Positions 30,170 to 34,088 of a stretch of 34,088 nt of DNA are shown piece by piece. The DNA is taken from positions 1 to 34,088 of the forward strand of contig JARLIN010000012.1 in assembly GCA_031291715.1 (NCBI GenBank), given 5' to 3'. The notes beneath the pieces are model-generated. The model was given only the letters and a program-made list of their open reading frames with translations. It was not told the DNA's origin and did not search any database. The DNA is from Rhodopila sp. GTDB taxonomy: Bacteria; Pseudomonadota; Alphaproteobacteria; Acetobacterales; Acetobacteraceae. Every line of letters begins with the position of its first letter. Positions within the stretch are counted from its first letter, which is position 1. The position numbers and the translations under genes are program-made.

Positions 30170-32095
30170 ATGCAATTAGGAACGCTCAGAGCCAGACTTC
30201 TCTTTTGCTCGTCGCTCTTCACTATGGCGAGCCAGGTCATTGCGCCATCGGTGTTAGCGGCGACGCCGCTCGGGACGAATGACCTGAACACGAAAACCTC
30301 GATCAAGCATGTGATCGTCATCTACGGTGAGAACCGCAGTTTCGACCATTTGTTCGGGACGTATCGTTCGCCATCCGGCGACCATGTGGAGAACATGCTT
30401 TCGGAAGGCATCGTTAACGAAGATGGAACACCTGGCTCGAAATTCGGCCAGGCTGCGCAGTATCAGGCCAACGCGACCGACAGCTACAGCGTAAGCCCGA
30501 CGAAGACATCGGTCTATCAGGCGTTATCGCCGCCATTGGCCGGCGGGGCGCAATTCGCGAGCGATGAGACGCCGCCGCCTTTCGCGACGCTCCAGGCGGC
30601 CGAGAACGCGGATTACGGCCTTCTGCCGCGCGATTTACGTCTGCTGACAACGGGTGCGACCGGACTGGTGCCGCACTCGATCGACACGCGGATCACCGAC
30701 GTGAACACGTTGCCCAGCGGTCCCTTCCAATTGACGCCGGGTGTGCCGTATGACGCCTACGCAGCCAGCCCGGTTCATCGTTATTACCAGGCGCGCCAGC
30801 AAGCTGATTGCGACGCGTCGAAGGCGACGGACATGAATCCGAGCGGGTGCCAAAACGATCTGTATCCCTGGGTCGAAGTGACGATCGGCGCGGGCAGCAA
30901 CGGCAAGCCCCAACCCAGCCCGTTCAACGACCAGACGACAGGTGAGGGCTCCACGTCGATGGGGTTCTACAACGTCGCCCAGGGCGATATGCCATACTTC
31001 AAGCAACTGGCTGACGAATACATGATCAGCGATAACTACCATCAGCCGGGCATGGGTGGCACCGGGCTGGACAGCATTCTCGCCGGCTTCGCTGATGGCA
31101 TCTGGTACACCGACGGTAAGGGCAACGCCGCCACGCCGCCGACCAACCAGATCGAGAACCCGAACCCGCAGCCTGGCACAAACAACTATTATATCCAGGA
31201 TGGCTATGGAGCGGTTGGCTATGGGGGTGGGTCATACAGCGCCTGCGCGGACACCACTCAGCCAGGGGTCGGCTCGGTTGTCAGTTACCTGCAATCCCTG
31301 CCGACAGCAATTGCAGCGAACTGCGAGGACGGCCACTACTACCTGCTGAACAACTACAATCCCGGCTACTTCGGCGATGGCTCGGTGGATACGACCGATA
31401 CCTTTGCGATCCCGCCCGTACCCACCAACAGCATCGGCAATGTGTTGCTGGCCGCGGAGGTCTCGTTCCGCTGGTACGGTGAGGGTTACAGCCAATACGT
31501 CCAGGATCCCAGCGCCGCGACGAACGTCTATTGCAACATCTGCAACCCGTTCCAGTATCAGACCTCGATCATGGCGAACGAGACCGTGCGGGAGCAGGTG
31601 TTGAAGGACACGAGCGACTTCTACACAGATCTCCAGGCGGGCGTCCTTCCGGCCGTGTCGTTCGTGAAGCCCGGCGGGCTGAACGACGGCCATCCGGCGT
31701 CCTCGAAGTTCAGCATCTACGAGGCCTTCGTCCGAAAGATCATCACGGAGCTGCGGAAACGGCCCGAGCTTTGGGAGTCGACAGCAGTGTTCATCACCGT
31801 GGATGAGGCCGGGGGATACTGGGACTCGGGCTATATCCAGCCGCTCGACTTCTTCGGCGATGGTCCGCGGATTCCGCTGATCGTCGTGTCACCGCTTACC
31901 CGCGGTGGGCATGTGTCGCATGAATACGGCGACCACGTCTCGATCCTGAAGTTTATCGAGGCGAACTGGGGACTGCCGACGATCTCAGGCCGCAGCCGCG
32001 ATAACCGGCCGAATCCAGTCCAGTCCGGCCCTAACCCGTATGTTCCGACGAACAGACCGGCATTGAGCGACCTGATGTCGATGTTCCACCATTAG
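30170..32095 (+). CDS. Exported phosphoesterase (acid phosphatase / phospholipase C family)
   Basis: This 641-residue protein has a Sec signal peptide (cleavage after about residue 30, PSVLA|ATP). The mature start has the family metal/nucleophile motif IKHVIVIYGENRSFDHLFGTY (residues 45-65 in two halves: IKHVIVIYGEN and RSFDHLFGTY). The C-terminal part has VFITVDEAGGYWD, PRIPLIVVSPLTRGGHVSHEYGDH and SILKFIEANWGLP, the other conserved blocks of the phosphoesterase family that includes AcpA and bacterial phospholipases C. Six or more Cys in the middle suggest disulfides, fitting export. It lies between gspK and gspD, so it is the best candidate for the type II substrate, and would release phosphate from organic phosphates or lipids outside the cell. 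The exact substrate is not determined. Confidence 0.92.
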   Translation: MQLGTLRARLLFCSSLFTMASQVIAPSVLAATPLGTNDLNTKTSIKHVIVIYGENRSFDHLFGTYRSPSGDHVENMLSEGIVNEDGTPGSKFGQAAQYQANATDSYSVSPTKTSVYQALSPPLAGGAQFASDETPPPFATLQAAENADYGLLPRDLRLLTTGATGLVPHSIDTRITDVNTLPSGPFQLTPGVPYDAYAASPVHRYYQARQQADCDASKATDMNPSGCQNDLYPWVEVTIGAGSNGKPQPSPFNDQTTGEGSTSMGFYNVAQGDMPYFKQLADEYMISDNYHQPGMGGTGLDSILAGFADGIWYTDGKGNAATPPTNQIENPNPQPGTNNYYIQDGYGAVGYGGGSYSACADTTQPGVGSVVSYLQSLPTAIAANCEDGHYYLLNNYNPGYFGDGSVDTTDTFAIPPVPTNSIGNVLLAAEVSFRWYGEGYSQYVQDPSAATNVYCNICNPFQYQTSIMANETVREQVLKDTSDFYTDLQAGVLPAVSFVKPGGLNDGHPASSKFSIYEAFVRKIITELRKRPELWESTAVFITVDEAGGYWDSGYIQPLDFFGDGPRIPLIVVSPLTRGGHVSHEYGDHVSILKFIEANWGLPTISGRSRDNRPNPVQSGPNPYVPTNRPALSDLMSMFHH

Positions 32096-32121
32096 CTGAC
32101 ATCGCGACCTGGGCCGGGCAA

Positions 32122-32144
32122 AAGGGCGTCCTCGTGGCGCCCTT
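32122..32144 (+). terminator. Weak hairpin after phosphoesterase gene
   Basis: AAGGGCG (32122-32128) and CGCCCTT (32138-32144) form a 7-bp stem with a 9-nt loop, 27 bp after the stop. The following sequence (CTTGCC) has no real T-run, so it is at best a weak terminator before gspD. Confidence 0.4.
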
Positions 32145-32267
32145 CTTGCCAATGCCCAACGGACATCACGCGAACGCGCCCTGGGATCACAAGGGATTGC
32201 GTCGCCTCCAATTGCCGGTCGGGTCCATCAGTGGCGTCCAGGCAGGGCGGCGGAGTTCAACGAAAGG

Positions 32268-34088
32268 ATGCGTCAAGCCATCGTTCGCAAGCAATATTCG
32301 CGCCGAGCGCTGGCCCTTCTGCTTGGCCTCGTCCAGATGTCTGCGTGCAACCACCCGTCGCCGCCGGCTATCCCGGCCCTGTCGCCGCTGCCGAACGGCG
32401 GCAACGCCGCGCCACCCCGCGTCAACGGCTCGGTCGGCGCGCCGGACGCCCTGCCGCCGGCCGAGGTTTCCTATGGCCGGGCCGGAGAGCCGGCGTCTGC
32501 ACAGAATCCGGCGGTTGAACAGAGGGAAGGCGATATCAGCCTCGATTTCGCCGATACCGACATCAGAGAGGTCGTGGCACAGATCCTTGGAACGATCCTG
32601 AAGGTCAACTACACGATCGATCCGGCTGTGCGTGGCACGGCCACGCTGCACACCGTCCGGCCGCTGAATCGCTCCGAGCTCGTGCCGACACTCGAATCGC
32701 TTCTTGCGCAGAATGGCGCGGCACTCATCGTGAATGGCGCGCTGTATCGTGTGGTCCCGGTCGCGCAGGCCGTCGCGGCGGTTGCCAGCGGCGCGGGGAC
32801 GGCGGGGACAGTGGTGGTCCCGCTGCGATACGCATCCGCGGAAGAACTGGCCAAGGTGATGCAGCCCTATGTCGGCGAGGGCGGCAAGATCGCCGCCGAT
32901 CCGGGCCGTAATGCCTTGCTAATCGCCGGCGAACCGCAGGCGCGGGAGGGGCTGATCGGGCTGGCCAAGGCGTTCGACGTCGATATCCTCGCCCGGCAGT
33001 CCTACGCGTTGCTGCCGGTCAGCAGCGGCGACGTCAAGGACTTCGCCTCCGCCTTGCAGGACGCGTTCAGGGGCCAGAATGGCGGTGCCCTTGCCGGACT
33101 GGTTCGGGTCATTCCCTTATCGCGCATCAACGCCGTCCTCGTTGTCTCCCCCCAGCAGCGCTACATCGAGGAAGCCCGGCGCGTCTATGCATTGATCGAT
33201 CGTGCGCGGCGGCAAACCCTGCGTAGCTGGCATGTCTATTACCTGCAGAACAGCCACTCCGAAGACGTCGCCTACGTGCTTCAGCAGGCGTTCACGCCCA
33301 ACAATGTCACGGCACAGCCCTCCGCGCGCAGGCAATCGCAGTCATCGCAGCAGACGACCGGAAACGGCGGTACCGGCATGGGCAGTTCGCTGGGCGGTGG
33401 AGGCCTGGGAGGCGGATCAGCCGGGGCCCTCGGACGGTCCAGCCTGTCCAGCGGCATCGGTGCTCCGATCCCCGGTCAGTCCGGCCTTCAACCGCCCGGC
33501 GTAAACACAACGCAGGGACAGCAGCCGGCCGCCGGGGCTAACCCGCTGCTTGGCGGGCTCGAGCCGGGAGGCGGAGAAATGGGCAACACCGATACGTTGC
33601 GTGTGATCCCCGACGACCAGAACAATGCCGTCCTGGTGTACGGCACCGCACGCGAGCTGGCCACGATGGAGGCGATGCTACGCAAGATCGACATCCTGCC
33701 GTTACAGGTTCGGATCGACGCGGTGATCGCCGAAGTGACGCTGAACGACAATCTGCAATACGGCACACAGTTCTTCTTCAGGTCCGGCGGAATCAACGGC
33801 ATCCTGAGCACGGCCACGGCGACGCCACCCAATCCCTCGGCTGCCAGCCTCAATCTCAGCTTCCCTGGTTTTTTCGTTGGCGGGAACGGCGCCGGCGGCG
33901 CACCATTCGCGATCCAGGCGTTGCAACAGGTCACCACAGTGCATGTCCTTTCCTCGCCGGAGCTGCTTGTGCTGGACAATCAGCCTGCCCGGCTTCAGGT
34001 CGGCAGCGTGGTGCCCTATCTTAGTCAGACGTCGCAAAGCACCATTACGACCAACGCCCCGGTGGTCAGTTCGATCAACTATCAACAG
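32268..34088 (+). CDS. gspD: Type II secretion secretin GspD, lipoprotein, 3' end outside window
   Basis: The frame runs open to the window end, giving 607 residues of the outer membrane channel. A lipoprotein signal precedes C27 (RRALALLLGLVQMSAC); the next residue is Asn, consistent with outer membrane sorting. After a Pro-rich linker come N0 (about 88-165, DISLDFADTDIREVVAQIL), N1 and N2 (about 180-325, VVVPLRYASAEELAKVM and SYALLPVSSGDVKDFASAL), then N3 (from about 325, WHVYYLQNSHSEDVAYVLQQ), interrupted by a Gly/Ser/Gln-rich insertion of about 85 residues, and resuming at LRVIPDDQNNAVLVYG. The secretin core begins near 545 (QVTTVHVLSSPELLVLDNQ, PARLQVGSVVPYL). The ATG has GGAG 12 nt upstream, a loose spacing, so the start is fairly but not fully sure. 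Confidence 0.92.
   Translation, partial: MRQAIVRKQYSRRALALLLGLVQMSACNHPSPPAIPALSPLPNGGNAAPPRVNGSVGAPDALPPAEVSYGRAGEPASAQNPAVEQREGDISLDFADTDIREVVAQILGTILKVNYTIDPAVRGTATLHTVRPLNRSELVPTLESLLAQNGAALIVNGALYRVVPVAQAVAAVASGAGTAGTVVVPLRYASAEELAKVMQPYVGEGGKIAADPGRNALLIAGEPQAREGLIGLAKAFDVDILARQSYALLPVSSGDVKDFASALQDAFRGQNGGALAGLVRVIPLSRINAVLVVSPQQRYIEEARRVYALIDRARRQTLRSWHVYYLQNSHSEDVAYVLQQAFTPNNVTAQPSARRQSQSSQQTTGNGGTGMGSSLGGGGLGGGSAGALGRSSLSSGIGAPIPGQSGLQPPGVNTTQGQQPAAGANPLLGGLEPGGGEMGNTDTLRVIPDDQNNAVLVYGTARELATMEAMLRKIDILPLQVRIDAVIAEVTLNDNLQYGTQFFFRSGGINGILSTATATPPNPSAASLNLSFPGFFVGGNGAGGAPFAIQALQQVTTVHVLSSPELLVLDNQPARLQVGSVVPYLSQTSQSTITTNAPVVSSINYQQ

Noticed and set aside
32134-32601. 155-codon plus-strand frame at the start of gspD
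   Set aside because: It is Arg/Ser-rich and overlaps the true gspD frame, which shows a lipobox and N0 domain.

Overview
The window is a GC-rich bacterial chromosome segment with short gaps, many 4-nt ATGA overlaps and no rRNA or tRNA that I can see. The type II secretion gene order, the LivFGHM-type transporter and the dense CATGGCCCGG-type intergenic palindromes suggest an alphaproteobacterium, perhaps in or near the Acetobacteraceae. That placement is an inference from style, not from a marker gene.

Left end (about 1-7.4 kb). A minus-strand gene encodes a six-repeat HAF-like protein without a signal peptide. Divergent from it are a HlyB-type ABC exporter with a degenerate C39-like domain and a HlyD-type adaptor, which together look like a dedicated type I secretion route. 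Convergent with these is a minus-strand pair: a Crp/Fnr-type regulator followed 24 bp downstream by a membrane protein that fuses a polytopic His-containing module, a 2Fe-2S ferredoxin domain and a class III nucleotide cyclase. A GTGA-N6-TCAC site, matching the core of a Crp operator, lies in the gap that feeds the type I genes.

Middle (7.7-19.2 kb). This is a catabolic and transport region: an LLM flavin oxidoreductase, an SDR, an alpha/beta hydrolase, an MFS transporter, a complete fumarylacetoacetase, and a five-gene ABC uptake system of the branched-chain amino acid type (binding protein, LivG, LivF, LivH, LivM). The likely theme is uptake and breakdown of aromatic or acidic carbon sources. 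The 9.6-10.3 kb gap holds a 257-bp element with near-perfect 58-nt inverted arms, a degenerate 20-nt tandem repeat and a short dispersed palindrome.

Right end (19.3-34.1 kb). A split type II secretion locus. The minus strand carries gspO (prepilin peptidase), a small four-Cys exported protein, gspH, then after a repeat-filled 400-bp gap gspL, gspM and a GspC/GspN-like gene. The plus strand carries gspE-F-I-J-K, then an exported beta-propeller protein and an exported phosphoesterase of the acid phosphatase/phospholipase C family (probable cargo), then gspD, a lipoprotein secretin cut off by the window end. The major pseudopilin gspG is not in the window.

No CRISPR array, transposase, integrase or phage gene was seen. 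The least ordinary items are the redox-type cyclase with its Crp-like partner (whose phosphate-binding Arg is Cys), the HAF protein with its own exporter, and the long inverted-repeat element.
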